Shown in pieces: positions 8,459-16,836 of a DNA stretch of 64,000 nt (the first letter of the stretch is position 1; each line of letters begins with the position of its first letter). The translations under genes were made by a program, and so were the position numbers. The notes beneath the pieces were generated by a model. That model worked only from the letters and a program-made list of their open reading frames with translations. It had not been told where the DNA came from and did no database searches. This DNA comes from Bradyrhizobium amphicarpaeae. GTDB taxonomy: Bacteria; Pseudomonadota; Alphaproteobacteria; Rhizobiales; Xanthobacteraceae. The stretch covers positions 1,208,001 through 1,272,000 of the forward strand of contig NZ_CP029426.2 in NCBI RefSeq assembly GCF_002266435.3, read 5' to 3'.

Positions 8459-9319
8459 TTACGGCCGCGGTGTCTCCAATCGGAATCTGGCAGCGCCGCC
8501 CTGGCCGAGCGGCATTTCCAGCTCGGGCAGGATCGTCTTGAGTTCGCCCTGAAGCGTGTAGGGCGGATTGACGATCAGGAGCCCCGTGGAGGCGAGAGCC
8601 CCGCCATCGAGCTGGGGCGCGACGCTGAACTCCAGGCGCAGACAATTTCCGGGAGGCTTTGCTGCAGCTGCGAGCCGCGCCACGGTTTGGGCCAGCGTGT
8701 CGGTGGCACGCCGGTTCTTGGCCGGATACCAGATGACATAGATGCCGGTCGGCCATTTCGCGAAGGCTGCCGAGAAGGCTTCGCCCAGCCGCTCGAACTC
8801 GTCCTTGGCCTCGAACGGCGGATCGATCAGCACGAGGCCGCGCCGCTCCTTCGGCGGCACGAAGGCCGGCAGCGCCACCCAGCCATCGAGGTCGACCACG
8901 CGGGCCTGTTCGTCGCGACGCAGCACGGCGATCAGCGCCTTCCGCGCCTTCGGCTCGATCTCGCAGGCGACGAGGCGGTCTTGCGGCCTGAGCAGGCCGC
9001 GCGCGATCAGCGGCGAGCCCGGATAGGCCTTGAGTTCACCCTTCGGATTGAAGGCGCGGACGATGTCGAGATAGGGCTTGGCCAGTGCCGCGCTCTCGTT
9101 CGACAGGCGCGCCTGCATCAGCCGCGCGATGCCGGTCAGCCATTCGCCGCCCCGGCGCGCCTCGTCGCTGTCGAGATCATAGAGGCCGGCGCCGGCATGG
9201 GTGTCGATGACGCGGAACGCCCCCGGTTTGTCCTGCAGATAGGTGATTATGCGCGCCAGCACGATGTGCTTGATGACATCGGCGAAATTGCCGGCATGGA
9301 AGGCGTGGTGGTAGTTCAT
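8459..9319 (-). CDS. rlmJ: 23S rRNA (adenine(2030)-N6)-methyltransferase RlmJ
   Basis: RlmJ methylates A2030 of 23S rRNA using SAM. The 286-residue protein starts with the characteristic MNYHHAFHAGNFADVIKH, has the SAM-binding segment VIDTHAGAGLYDL at about 41-53 and the catalytic IDPPFE motif typical of N6-adenine methyltransferases. Length and motif order agree well with family members. It is a single gene bounded by the csp leader on one side and a palindromic repeat on the other. Confidence 0.96.
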   Translation of the reverse strand: MNYHHAFHAGNFADVIKHIVLARIITYLQDKPGAFRVIDTHAGAGLYDLDSDEARRGGEWLTGIARLMQARLSNESAALAKPYLDIVRAFNPKGELKAYPGSPLIARGLLRPQDRLVACEIEPKARKALIAVLRRDEQARVVDLDGWVALPAFVPPKERRGLVLIDPPFEAKDEFERLGEAFSAAFAKWPTGIYVIWYPAKNRRATDTLAQTVARLAAAAKPPGNCLRLEFSVAPQLDGGALASTGLLIVNPPYTLQGELKTILPELEMPLGQGGAARFRLETPRP

Positions 9320-9357
9320 GGCGCAGAGTTACGACATCGCGCGATGAAAGTAACTCC

Positions 9358-9483
9358 CGTCATTCCGGGGCGGTGCGCAGCACCGGGCCCGGAATCCATT
9401 TCGCCACGGAGCATGCTGCTGGATGGATTCTCAGATGCGCGACTGCGCATCAGAGTTCGCGCTCTGCGGGCCCCGGAATGACG
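9358..9483. repeat. Intergenic palindromic repeat, CGTCATTCCGGGG family (full copy)
   Basis: Outer arms CGTCATTCCGGGG and CCCCGGAATGACG are perfect inverted repeats bracketing about 100 bases with further internal inverted segments (GGAATCCAT / ATGGATTCT). Relatives with the same arm lie near 40265, 41192 and 52259. It sits between convergent or adjacent genes and codes for nothing apparent. Confidence 0.85.
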
Positions 9484-9494
9484 GCGAACAAATC

Positions 9495-10187
9495 CTAGCC
9501 GCCCCTGATCGGCGGCATCGTCACCTGGTCGCGGCGGCAGGTGCGGCGTTCGTTCTCGTCGCAGGCGCGGAATTGCAGGTCCTTGCTGAGGCAGATCCGG
9601 ACCTCGGACAGCCGGGTCCGGTTGCAGGTGACCGAGACGGCGGCATTGCTCAGCCCCGGATTGGCCTTGATGAAGGCTTCCTCGACCTCCGCCGGCGCCA
9701 GGGTCTTGGCCTGCGACAAATCGAGATATTCGGCCGGAATCTTGATCGCTGCGCGCGCCTTGCGGATCGTCTCGAAATAGCTGCGGTCGGCGAGGCCGGA
9801 GCAGGTGCCGTGCTTGTCCCATTCGTTGAAGATCAGGCCCGGCGCCGGCATCAAATCGAGCATCGAGGAGACGATGCTGCGGTTCAGCCGCGGTGCGGGC
9901 CGCTGGCAATATTCGGGGAAACCATTCTCATATTGCGGCCACAGCCCATGCACCACGAAGGCAAAAGGCCGGCCGCCGCACTGGATCTGCGAGCGGCCGC
10001 CGCGCTCGGCCGCCTCTTCGCAGAACGAGGGCGACCACGACAGCGACAGCACATAGAAGTCGAATTCGCCGGGCGCGTTCTGCCGCTTGTCCTGGGCGTT
10101 TGCGCCGCCGGCGAGCAAGGCCAGCCCGGCGGCCAGGGTCAGTGAGATCACGAGCCGGGAGAACGAATGCAATCTGGAATGAAACAT
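9495..10187 (-). CDS. Secreted ribonuclease T2 family protein
   Basis: The 230-residue protein has a signal peptide (hydrophobic LVISLTLAAGLALLAGG, cleavage near ANAQ) followed by the T2 fold. Both active-site segments are present: CAS I FVVHGLWPQ and CAS II EWDKHGTC, with their catalytic histidines and glutamate. Several cysteines fit the disulfide-bonded family. It probably degrades RNA in the periplasm. ATG at 10187 is chosen (AGGGG just upstream); the frame extends to a TTG five codons earlier. No operon partner is evident. Confidence 0.94.
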   Translation of the reverse strand: MFHSRLHSFSRLVISLTLAAGLALLAGGANAQDKRQNAPGEFDFYVLSLSWSPSFCEEAAERGGRSQIQCGGRPFAFVVHGLWPQYENGFPEYCQRPAPRLNRSIVSSMLDLMPAPGLIFNEWDKHGTCSGLADRSYFETIRKARAAIKIPAEYLDLSQAKTLAPAEVEEAFIKANPGLSNAAVSVTCNRTRLSEVRICLSKDLQFRACDENERRTCRRDQVTMPPIRGG

Positions 10188-10307
10188 GGCGACGCCCCTC
10201 AACTAGACTGTGCAAGGAAAGCCTAGCAGGCGATAGGAACATTTCAAGAACAAAATTCAGGCGACCGCTATTCAGCGCCGCAAGCGACCCGAATCAGGGC
10301 CTTCCGA

Positions 10308-10769
10308 TCAGGGCCTGGCGGCGCGGCAGGCCGGATTGTAGGCCCAGTTGCGGTCGACCCCGACCACGCACCATTCGACACCGTTGCCGTAGCCGGCGAA
10401 GCCGCCATCCTCGATGAGCGAGTAATGCACCTTGCGCACCTTGCCGTCATTGAGCATGGCGTCGGCCGTGCAGTAGCGGCGCGGAATGTTGTCGGATTGC
10501 CAGGGCCGGAACGCGGTCTCGCGAACGGCCGAGAAGCCGGTGATCTTCAACGAGGAATTCCAGAACGTGCTTTCTTTTTCCCAGAACTGGGTGGCGATGG
10601 TCGGCAGCGCCCTGTCGCAATCGGCGACAGTGCCGTCATAGCGCGGCCCGCTCAGCCAGAAATTCAACTCCAGGGGATTGGCGGCCCGGGCCTCGCCGAG
10701 CGACATCGCCCCGAACACGAGGCCGAGTAGGGCGGCATAGCGGAGCGATTTCGGGGAGGAGGCGCGCAT
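10308..10769 (-). CDS. Exported hypothetical protein
   Basis: The 153-residue protein begins MRASSPKSLRYAALLGL with a signal peptide ending near GEARA-AN. The mature part contains GPRYDGTVADCD, aromatic-rich FWEKESTFWNSS and four cysteines, and ends in AYNPACRAARP. I do not recognise a named domain. Composition suggests a small periplasmic protein. The frame stays open a long way upstream, but the signal peptide marks the true start. The ribosome-binding site is weak. It lies 120 bases from RNase T2 on the same strand. Confidence 0.75.
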   Translation of the reverse strand: MRASSPKSLRYAALLGLVFGAMSLGEARAANPLELNFWLSGPRYDGTVADCDRALPTIATQFWEKESTFWNSSLKITGFSAVRETAFRPWQSDNIPRRYCTADAMLNDGKVRKVHYSLIEDGGFAGYGNGVEWCVVGVDRNWAYNPACRAARP

Positions 10770-10955
10770 GGTCAATCCGGACAGCTGAAGTCTTGCTTGG
10801 GCGTGGACGGTGCCGCGAAGGCCGGGGGAGGTCAAGTGCAGCGCGGCAACACTTCGCCAGGAGTTGACCACAACATCGTGGTTGGCAGGGCTTCCGTTCT
10901 TTTCACTTCCCTCCCGGCACCGTAAACTGGCGGCCAGCCAATTGGAGTGACGGGA

Positions 10956-11255
10956 ATGCGAATCATTGCGGCCGCGGGTCTTCTCGCCAGCCTGGTTGTC
11001 TCGGGTATGATGGCGAGCCAGTCGGCGCGCGCCGATTATGTGCCGCCTTTCAAGGGCAACGACACCGGCGGCATCATCGCCTATTCGATGGCCACCCAGG
11101 TCGATGCCCGGCAGGCCGCGGTCGATCACTGCGCGCGCTATGGCAAGGTCGTGAAATTCCTGGCGGTGCAGGCCTATGAGGGCGGCTACATCTCGTTCTC
11201 CTGCCGCTGGGTGCCCTATGGCGCCGCCGACCAGCCGATCCGCACGCTCTACTGA
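10956..11255 (+). CDS. Small exported hypothetical protein
   Basis: The 99-residue protein has a signal peptide (IIAAAGLLASLVVSGMMA, cleavage near ARAD) and a short mature domain with two cysteines (DHCARYGK and SFSCRWVPYG) that could form a disulfide. No named family is recognised. ATG at 10956 has GGAG nine bases upstream; a GTG three codons earlier is less likely. It is followed 43 bases later by the DUF3617 gene on the same strand, so the two may be co-transcribed. Confidence 0.75.
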   Translation: MRIIAAAGLLASLVVSGMMASQSARADYVPPFKGNDTGGIIAYSMATQVDARQAAVDHCARYGKVVKFLAVQAYEGGYISFSCRWVPYGAADQPIRTLY

Positions 11256-11297
11256 GGCGTCGCCTAAACGCCGCAATTTCAGCCGGGAGCTTCTCGC

Positions 11298-11828
11298 ATG
11301 ACGCGCAAACTCGCTTTGCTCGGCTCGACCCTTTGCCTTGCGTTGTCCGCAGGCGTGGCCTGCGCCGACGACCTGCCGGTGCGCAAGGCCGGTCTTTGGG
11401 AAATCAAGATGGTCAGGACCGGCACGCCGATGCCCGAGATGACCATGCAGCATTGCACCGACGAGACCGTCGACAAGGAGATGAACAACAACGTCTCCCC
11501 GATGGCCAAGCAGATCTGCTCGAAGCAGGACATCAAGAAGACCGCAACCGGTTATGTCAGCGATTCCGAGTGCAGCGTCGCCGGCATCAGCACGACCTCG
11601 CACGCCGAGATATCAGGCGATTTCAACTCGGCCTATACGGTGAAGACCTCCTCGCACGCGCAGGGCGGCGCAGCCGGCGCGGCAGGCCGGGACACGACCA
11701 CGACGCTCGAAGCGAAGTGGTTGGGTGCCTGCAAGCCCGAGCAGAAACCGGGCGACATCGTGATGCCCGGCGGCTTCAAGATGAACGTGCGCGATATGGA
11801 TAAGCTGAAGGCGCTGCTGCCGAAATAG
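11298..11828 (+). CDS. DUF3617 family periplasmic protein
   Basis: The 176-residue protein has a signal peptide (LALLGSTLCLALSAGVACA) followed by the typical DUF3617 opening PVRKAGLWEIKM. The family's two conserved cysteine pairs are visible (QHCTDE, ICSKQD, SECSV, GACKPE). Its biochemical role is unknown; members are predicted periplasmic. GGGAG lies eight bases before the ATG. A short repeat follows the stop. Confidence 0.88.
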   Translation: MTRKLALLGSTLCLALSAGVACADDLPVRKAGLWEIKMVRTGTPMPEMTMQHCTDETVDKEMNNNVSPMAKQICSKQDIKKTATGYVSDSECSVAGISTTSHAEISGDFNSAYTVKTSSHAQGGAAGAAGRDTTTTLEAKWLGACKPEQKPGDIVMPGGFKMNVRDMDKLKALLPK

Positions 11829-11842
11829 AACTTCGCGAGTTC

Positions 11843-11877
11843 GTAGCCCGGATGGAGCGGAGCGCAATCCGGGCTAC
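11843..11877. repeat. Short palindromic repeat, GTAGCCCGGA family
   Basis: Arms GTAGCCCGGAT and ATCCGGGCTAC surround GGAGCGGAGCGCA with small mismatches. This is a common short intergenic palindrome in this group. It lies between convergent genes and may act as a transcription barrier. Confidence 0.75.
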
Positions 11878-11888
11878 AGCTGGCTCGG

Positions 11889-13277
11889 CTACACCGGTAT
11901 CCTCACGCTCGCCCTCAATCCCCCCATCGGGCTGTCGCCCAGCGTGATGTCGCCGCCATGCGAGCGGGCGATGTCGCGGGCGATGGCGAGGCCGAGGCCG
12001 GTGCCGCCTTCGTCCTGGTTGCGGGCGTTGTCCAGCCGCAGGAACGGCTTGAACACTTCTTCGCGCAAATGCGTGGGAATGCCGGGGCCGTCGTCGTCGA
12101 CCGTCACGGTCAAGTAACGGTGATCGCGCTGGCCGGCGATGGCGATGGCCTTGCCGTAGCGCGCCGCGTTGGTGACGAGGTTGGCGAGGCAGCGCTTGAA
12201 CGAGGCAGGTTTCACCGTCACCACGGGCAGTCCGTGGAACGCCACCGTCGCGATGTGGCCGTGGCGCTCGGCATCGCTGCGCAGCTCCTCGAGCGCCTGC
12301 GCCATGTCGGTCGGCTGCGACTGCTCGCCGGAATCACCGCGGGCGAAGGCGAGGTAATCCTCCAGCATCATCGACATCTCGTCGACGTCCTTGCGCATCC
12401 CCTCGAGCTCCGGGCTGTCGCCGATCAGCGCCAGCTCGAGCTTGAAGCGGGTCAGGATCGTGCGCAGATCGTGGCTGACGCCGGCGAGCATCGCGGTGCG
12501 CTGCTCCATGGTGCGCTCGATGCGCGACTTCATCTCGAGGAAGGCGACCGACGCCCGCCGCACCTCGCGCGCGCCCCGCGGCCTGAAGTTCGGCGCGTCG
12601 CGGCCCTTGCCGAAACTTTCGGCAGCGTCCGCCAGGCGCAGGATCGGCTTGATCTGGTTGCGCAGGAACAGCACGGCGACGATCAGCAGGATCGACGACG
12701 TCCCGACCATCCAGAACAGGAAGATCTCCGAGTTGGAGGCATAGGCGGCGCTGCGTTGCGCGAACACGCGCATCACGGCATCGTCGAGCTGGATGCGGAT
12801 CTCGACGAGGTTGGAGCGGCCGACCGTGTCGATCCAGAACGAGCGCCCGATCTGGCGGCCGAGCTGCACCGACAGCGTCTGGTCGAGCAGCGAGAAGAAC
12901 GGCTTTGGTCCCGGCGGCGGCATGTCGCCGGGAGGCAGGAAGTCGACGACGAGGCCGAGGCGCTGCTGGGCGATGCGGCGGATCTGGTCGCGGTCCTTGT
13001 CCTGCGGATAGCCTTTGTAGACGTCGATCAGCGCGGCGATGTCCTGCACCACCGCGGCCGACAGGCGCCGCGTCACCGTGTTCCAGTGGCGCTCCATGAA
13101 CACGAAGGCGACGACCGATTGCAGCACCACCATCGGCACGATCATGATGAGGAGCGCACGGGCGTAGAGGCCGGTCGGCATCCAGCCCTTGAACGCGTTG
13201 CCCATCCAGCCGTTGGCGGCGGAGACGCGGCCGGCGGCGCTTCGGAGCAGCGTCAGGCCGGTATCGATCGTGCTCAT
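11889..13277 (-). CDS. Two-component sensor histidine kinase, EnvZ-like
   Basis: The 462-residue protein has a TM helix at about 42-64, a periplasmic sensor domain of about 130 residues, a second TM at about 188-208, a HAMP linker, then a dimerisation domain with phospho-acceptor motif SHDLRT near residue 270. The ATPase domain shows an N box (NLVTNAARYG), G1 (DDDGPGIP) and G2 (GGTGLGLAIA). The H-box reads SHDLRTILTRF where EnvZ-type kinases have SHDLRTPLTR; the normally conserved proline is isoleucine. It lies 18 bases after its response regulator in a MarR-regulator-kinase operon. The signal is unknown. Confidence 0.95.
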   Translation of the reverse strand: MSTIDTGLTLLRSAAGRVSAANGWMGNAFKGWMPTGLYARALLIMIVPMVVLQSVVAFVFMERHWNTVTRRLSAAVVQDIAALIDVYKGYPQDKDRDQIRRIAQQRLGLVVDFLPPGDMPPPGPKPFFSLLDQTLSVQLGRQIGRSFWIDTVGRSNLVEIRIQLDDAVMRVFAQRSAAYASNSEIFLFWMVGTSSILLIVAVLFLRNQIKPILRLADAAESFGKGRDAPNFRPRGAREVRRASVAFLEMKSRIERTMEQRTAMLAGVSHDLRTILTRFKLELALIGDSPELEGMRKDVDEMSMMLEDYLAFARGDSGEQSQPTDMAQALEELRSDAERHGHIATVAFHGLPVVTVKPASFKRCLANLVTNAARYGKAIAIAGQRDHRYLTVTVDDDGPGIPTHLREEVFKPFLRLDNARNQDEGGTGLGLAIARDIARSHGGDITLGDSPMGGLRASVRIPV

Positions 13278-13295
13278 CGGTCGCGCTTCACTGAT

Positions 13296-14027
13296 TTATG
13301 GCGAGGCCACCAGGCGGTAGCCGATGCCGCGCACCGCCTGGAGGAACAGCGGATTGGCGGGGTCGGTCTCGATCTTGCGCCTGAGCCGGTTGATCTGCAC
13401 GTCGACGGCGCGCTCGTTGACGCTGCCGTTGCCGGTCAGCGCACTGCGCGGCACGGTCTCGCCCGGAGTCTCGGAGAGAATGCGCAGCATCTCGCGTTCG
13501 CGGTCGGTGAGGTGGATGACCTCCTCGCCCTGCCGCAGCTCGCCGCGATCGAGATGATAGATGTAGGGACCGAACGCGATCTTCTCCACCGCTGTGGCCT
13601 GCGGCGGCGGCGCGGCGCGCTTGAGGATGTTGTTGATGCGCAGCGCCAGCTCGCGCGGCTCGAACGGTTTTGCCACGTAGTCGTCGGCGCCGATCTGCAG
13701 GCCCTCGATACGCGCTTCCGCCTCGTGGCGCGCCGTCAGCATCACGATCGGCACCGAGGAGGAGGTGCGGATGAAGCGGGCCAGATCGAAGCCGGTCTCG
13801 CCGGGCATCATGACGTCGAGGATCAAGAGGTCGAAATGCAGACCCAGCAGCTTCGAGCGCGCATCGCCGGCACTCGCGGCGGTGGTGACGCGGTAGCCTT
13901 CAGCGGCGAGGAAGCGCGAGAGCAGATCGCGGATGCGGCGGTCGTCGTCGACGAGCAGCAGATGCGGCGCATCATCGGCCGGGCGCGCTGGCGGGCGGGC
14001 GAGCGTGGCAGCAAGTGGCACGGTCAC
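13296..14027 (-). CDS. OmpR/PhoB-family response regulator (PetR-like)
   Basis: The 243-residue protein has a receiver domain with acidic pocket VDDD, phospho-acceptor aspartate in LILDVMMPGETG, the conserved threonine in MLTA and lysine in AKPFEP. A C-terminal winged helix follows (LTDREREMLRIL, ERAVDVQINRLRRKIE). The start is a GTG overlapping the MarR stop by four bases (GTGA), so the two are translationally coupled. Gene order MarR then OmpR-type regulator resembles petP-petR of Rhodobacter capsulatus, where PetR is needed for respiratory and photosynthetic growth. That equivalence is inference. Confidence 0.95.
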   Translation of the reverse strand: MTVPLAATLARPPARPADDAPHLLLVDDDRRIRDLLSRFLAAEGYRVTTAASAGDARSKLLGLHFDLLILDVMMPGETGFDLARFIRTSSSVPIVMLTARHEAEARIEGLQIGADDYVAKPFEPRELALRINNILKRAAPPPQATAVEKIAFGPYIYHLDRGELRQGEEVIHLTDREREMLRILSETPGETVPRSALTGNGSVNERAVDVQINRLRRKIETDPANPLFLQAVRGIGYRLVASP

Positions 14028-14566
14028 TCCTTGGTGTCCTGGTTGACGGAAGCAAAGATCGTCTCGAGCACCTTGTCCGGATCGTCGCGATCGATCATCG
14101 CGCGCAGGAAGCGCTTGACGGTTTCCGCATCCTGCGGCGCCATTTCGGCGAGCGCCTTGGTGATCCGCGTGGTCTGCAGCCCGGCGAGCTTCTGCACCAG
14201 CGCCTCGCCCTTCGGCGTCGCGTAGAGCAGCCGCTGGCGGCGGTCATTGTCGCCGGTCTTCTGCACGATGTAGCCTTCGTCCAGCAGCTGCTTGAGCACG
14301 CGGCCGAGCGACTGCTTGGTGATGCGGAGCACGTCGAGCAGGTCGGCGACCTTGAGGCCGGGATAGCGGTAGACGAAATGCATGACCCGGTGATGGGCCC
14401 GGCCGAAGCCGAAAGCCTCCAGCTCCTGGTCGGGGTCGCCGACGAAGTCGCGATAGGCGAAGAACAGTAGCTCGATGATATCCCAGCGCAAATTGCCTCC
14501 GTCGTCTGCGGCCGGCCTGGGCTCGGCGGCGTCGTGAGAGGAAGTCGCGAAATTTATGTCAGGCAT
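14024..14566 (-). CDS. MarR-family transcriptional regulator (PetP-like)
   Basis: The 180-residue protein has the MarR winged helix: GLKVADLLDVLRITKQSLGR as recognition region and DGYIVQK-type wing with NDRRQRLLYATPKGEAL. ATG at 14566 is chosen; the frame remains open to a GTG at 14611. It is the first gene of a three-gene minus-strand operon, coupled to the response regulator by GTGA. It diverges from ilvE across about 340 bases. Its target and ligand are unknown, and autoregulation would be usual for the family. Confidence 0.93.
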   Translation of the reverse strand: MPDINFATSSHDAAEPRPAADDGGNLRWDIIELLFFAYRDFVGDPDQELEAFGFGRAHHRVMHFVYRYPGLKVADLLDVLRITKQSLGRVLKQLLDEGYIVQKTGDNDRRQRLLYATPKGEALVQKLAGLQTTRITKALAEMAPQDAETVKRFLRAMIDRDDPDKVLETIFASVNQDTKE

Positions 14567-14904
14567 ATTGACGTATCTTGGGTTCAATGTTACAAAACGA
14601 TTGACCAGCACGAAATTTTAGATCGTTTCGCGCGGGGTGGCATCGAAGCAAGGGCGGCTGGAGAGAGCCGGACAGGCGACGACGGCCGGATCAGATCTAC
14701 CGTGCGATTGTCGAGCGGCGTTTCGGCAAAACATACTGGACTTCCGCCTTCCGCAAAAGCATGTCCTCGGCGATATGCTGGCCACGGAAACCGGCCGTAA
14801 CAAGGCTGGCGGTGGTTCGGCCTAAAACCAATCAAGCCAGCCGGGCCCAAAAGGGGCAGGCCGGCGCCAGAACGGCGCCGCCACCGGCAGCGGGAGGCAA
14901 GGAC
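14567..14904. promoter_or_regulatory. Divergent control region between MarR operon and ilvE
   Basis: No protein gene is supported in this stretch. The part next to marR (14567-14630) is AT-richer and holds the likely promoters. The rest is GC-rich and probably the ilvE leader, ending in GGGAGG seven bases before the ilvE ATG. I could not identify a clear operator or attenuator. Confidence 0.4.
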
Positions 14905-15987
14905 ATGAGCATGAAATTCGATATCCAGCCCGCATCCAATCCGACGTCCGAGAAGGAGCGCGTCGCCAAGCTGGTGGACCCCGGCTTCGGACGGGTCTTC
15001 ACCGATCACATGGCGATCGTGCGCTACAACCAGGCCAAGGGTGGCTGGTACGAGGCGAAGATCGAGGCGCGCGCCAACTTCCAGCTCGATCCGGCCGGCG
15101 CGGTGCTGCACTACGCCCAGGAAATCTTCGAGGGCCTCAAGGCCTACAAGCGCGACGATGGTGGCGTGAACCTGTTCCGCCCCGACGCCAATGCGCGGCG
15201 CTTCAAGGACTCCGCCGACCGCATGGCGATGGCGCAACTGCCCGAGGACGTCTTCATCGAGGCGGTCGAGCAGGTCGTGCGCATCGACCGCGCCTGGATG
15301 CCGGGCGGCGAGGGCAGCCTCTACCTGCGGCCCTTCATGATCGCGAGCGAGACCTTCCTCGGCGTCAAGCCGTCGTCCGAATACATCTTCGCGGTCATCG
15401 CCTCTCCTGTCGGCTCCTACTTCAAGGGCGGCCCCGCGCCGGTCTCGATCTGGGTCTCGGAAAACTACACGCGCGCCGCCGTCGGCGGCACCGGCGCCGT
15501 CAAATGCGGCGGCAATTATGCCGCGAGCCTGCGCGCCCAGGCCGAAGCGATCCAGCATGGCTGCGACCAGGTCGTCTTCCTCGACGCGATCGAGCGCCGC
15601 TACGTCGAAGAGCTCGGCGGCATGAACGTGTTCTTCGTATTCGACGACGGCTCGCTCTCGACGCCGCCGCTCGGCACCATCCTGCCCGGCATCACCCGCG
15701 ACTCCATCATCGCGCTCGCGAAGGATGCCGGAAAGACCGTGCGCGAGGAGCCGTATTCGCTCGATCAGTGGCGCAAGGATGCGGCCTCAGGCAAGCTCAA
15801 GGAAGCGTTTGCCTGCGGCACGGCGGCCGTGATCTCACCGATCGGCAAGGTGCGTTCGGTCAGCGGCGATTTCGAGATCTCGGGCGGTGCCGCCGGCCCG
15901 GTCGCCATGGGCCTGCGCAAGCAGCTCGTCGACATCCAGTACGGCCGCACAAACGATCCCCACAACTGGATCAAGAAGGTGTTTTGA
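14905..15987 (+). CDS. ilvE: Branched-chain amino-acid aminotransferase
   Basis: This PLP enzyme interconverts leucine, isoleucine and valine with their 2-oxo acids using glutamate/2-oxoglutarate. The 360-residue protein is the longer class of fold-IV BCAT. The PLP lysine lies in GAVKCGGNYAASL, and ELGGMNVFF and ACGTAAVISPIG are typical cofactor and substrate loops. ATG at 14905 (MSMKFDIQ) has GGGAGG seven bases upstream; the frame is open earlier but without a better site. It is transcribed alone, divergent from the MarR operon, and is followed by a long palindromic repeat. Confidence 0.96.
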   Translation: MSMKFDIQPASNPTSEKERVAKLVDPGFGRVFTDHMAIVRYNQAKGGWYEAKIEARANFQLDPAGAVLHYAQEIFEGLKAYKRDDGGVNLFRPDANARRFKDSADRMAMAQLPEDVFIEAVEQVVRIDRAWMPGGEGSLYLRPFMIASETFLGVKPSSEYIFAVIASPVGSYFKGGPAPVSIWVSENYTRAAVGGTGAVKCGGNYAASLRAQAEAIQHGCDQVVFLDAIERRYVEELGGMNVFFVFDDGSLSTPPLGTILPGITRDSIIALAKDAGKTVREEPYSLDQWRKDAASGKLKEAFACGTAAVISPIGKVRSVSGDFEISGGAAGPVAMGLRKQLVDIQYGRTNDPHNWIKKVF

Positions 15988-15995
15988 TCTCCTCT

Positions 15996-16146
15996 TCCTT
16001 CTCCCCTTGCGGGAGAAGGTGGCGCGAAGCGCCGGATGAGGGGTTGTCTCCGCGAATTCAAATGTGAGTTGGACTCGTGGATAAAACCCCTCACCCGTCT
16101 CGCCGCTAGCGCGGCGAGCCACCCTCTCCCACAAGGGGCGAGGGGA
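15996..16146. repeat. Intergenic repeat, CTCTCCC/GGGAGAGG family (long copy)
   Basis: The element contains CTTCTCCCCTTGCGGGAGAAGG at one end and ACCCTCTCCCACAAGGGG at the other, with GGATGAGGGG / CCCCTCACCC arms between, forming nested inverted repeats. Related copies occur near 37491, 46020 and 61191. It lies between ilvE and the DUF2314 gene. Confidence 0.75.
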
Positions 16147-16226
16147 ACAACGCATCGCTCGTCGTGTTCATGAACGCACCTGTGCGACCATGCGACAAAG
16201 CCTCGACACATTGAGGCATCGCGATC

Positions 16227-16751
16227 ATGGCACCCCGACTTTCTCAACCCATGAAATGGGTCGTTCTCGCCGCAATCACCGGCGTCTCCGTTCTCGGCAT
16301 CCTGACCATCGGCCCAATGCACGAGGTCGCAGCCGATGATCGCTCGCCGATCGTCGACGTGCGCACCACGGATCCCGAAATGAACAGCGCGATCGCGCGC
16401 GCCCGCGGCACGCTGCCCACCTTCTGGGCTTCTTATGAATCGCCCAAGCCGACGGAGGAAGGCCATTCCCTGAAGGTGCGTTTTCATACCCGCAAGGGTG
16501 GCGAGCACATCTGGATCGCCGAGATGAAGAAGCTACCGGGCGGAGGCTATTCGGGCGTGTTCGCCAACGAACCGCGGGACCTGCCCGGCAAACGGGCCGG
16601 CGACGAAGTCAAGTTCACTGAGGCCGACATCTCGGACTGGATGTTCATGCGCAACGGCAAGATCGTCGGCGGTGAAACCATCAAACCGACGCTGAAGTCC
16701 CTGCCCAAGGCGGACGCGGACGCGCTAAGGGCGCGAATGGAGCAGCCGTAG
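16227..16751 (+). CDS. DUF2314 domain protein with N-terminal membrane anchor or signal
   Basis: The 174-residue protein begins with a hydrophobic segment (KWVVLAAITGVSVLGILTI) that may be an uncleaved anchor or signal peptide. It is followed by the DUF2314 domain, with the typical opening DPEMNSAIARARGTLPTFW and GEHIWIAEM. The biochemical role of the family is unknown. GAGG sits ten bases before the ATG. It ends 85 bases before hisS on the same strand. Confidence 0.87.
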   Translation: MAPRLSQPMKWVVLAAITGVSVLGILTIGPMHEVAADDRSPIVDVRTTDPEMNSAIARARGTLPTFWASYESPKPTEEGHSLKVRFHTRKGGEHIWIAEMKKLPGGGYSGVFANEPRDLPGKRAGDEVKFTEADISDWMFMRNGKIVGGETIKPTLKSLPKADADALRARMEQP

Positions 16752-16836
16752 GGGCACGGGGCTCAGCCGTCAGGCCATGACGAGTTCTGCGGATACCCCG
16801 GTTGCCGCCTCGCGCCCCGGCTGGTAAACGCCGCGC

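Noticed and set aside
10770..11603. Upstream continuation of the minus-strand exported-protein gene
   Set aside because: The frame is open, but the signal peptide begins at codon for 10769 and the upstream part lies over two plus-strand exported proteins.
11958..14225. A 755-codon plus-strand frame opposite the kinase and regulator genes
   Set aside because: Shadow of two genes with clear kinase and receiver motifs on the other strand; the frame spans both genes, which a real protein would not.
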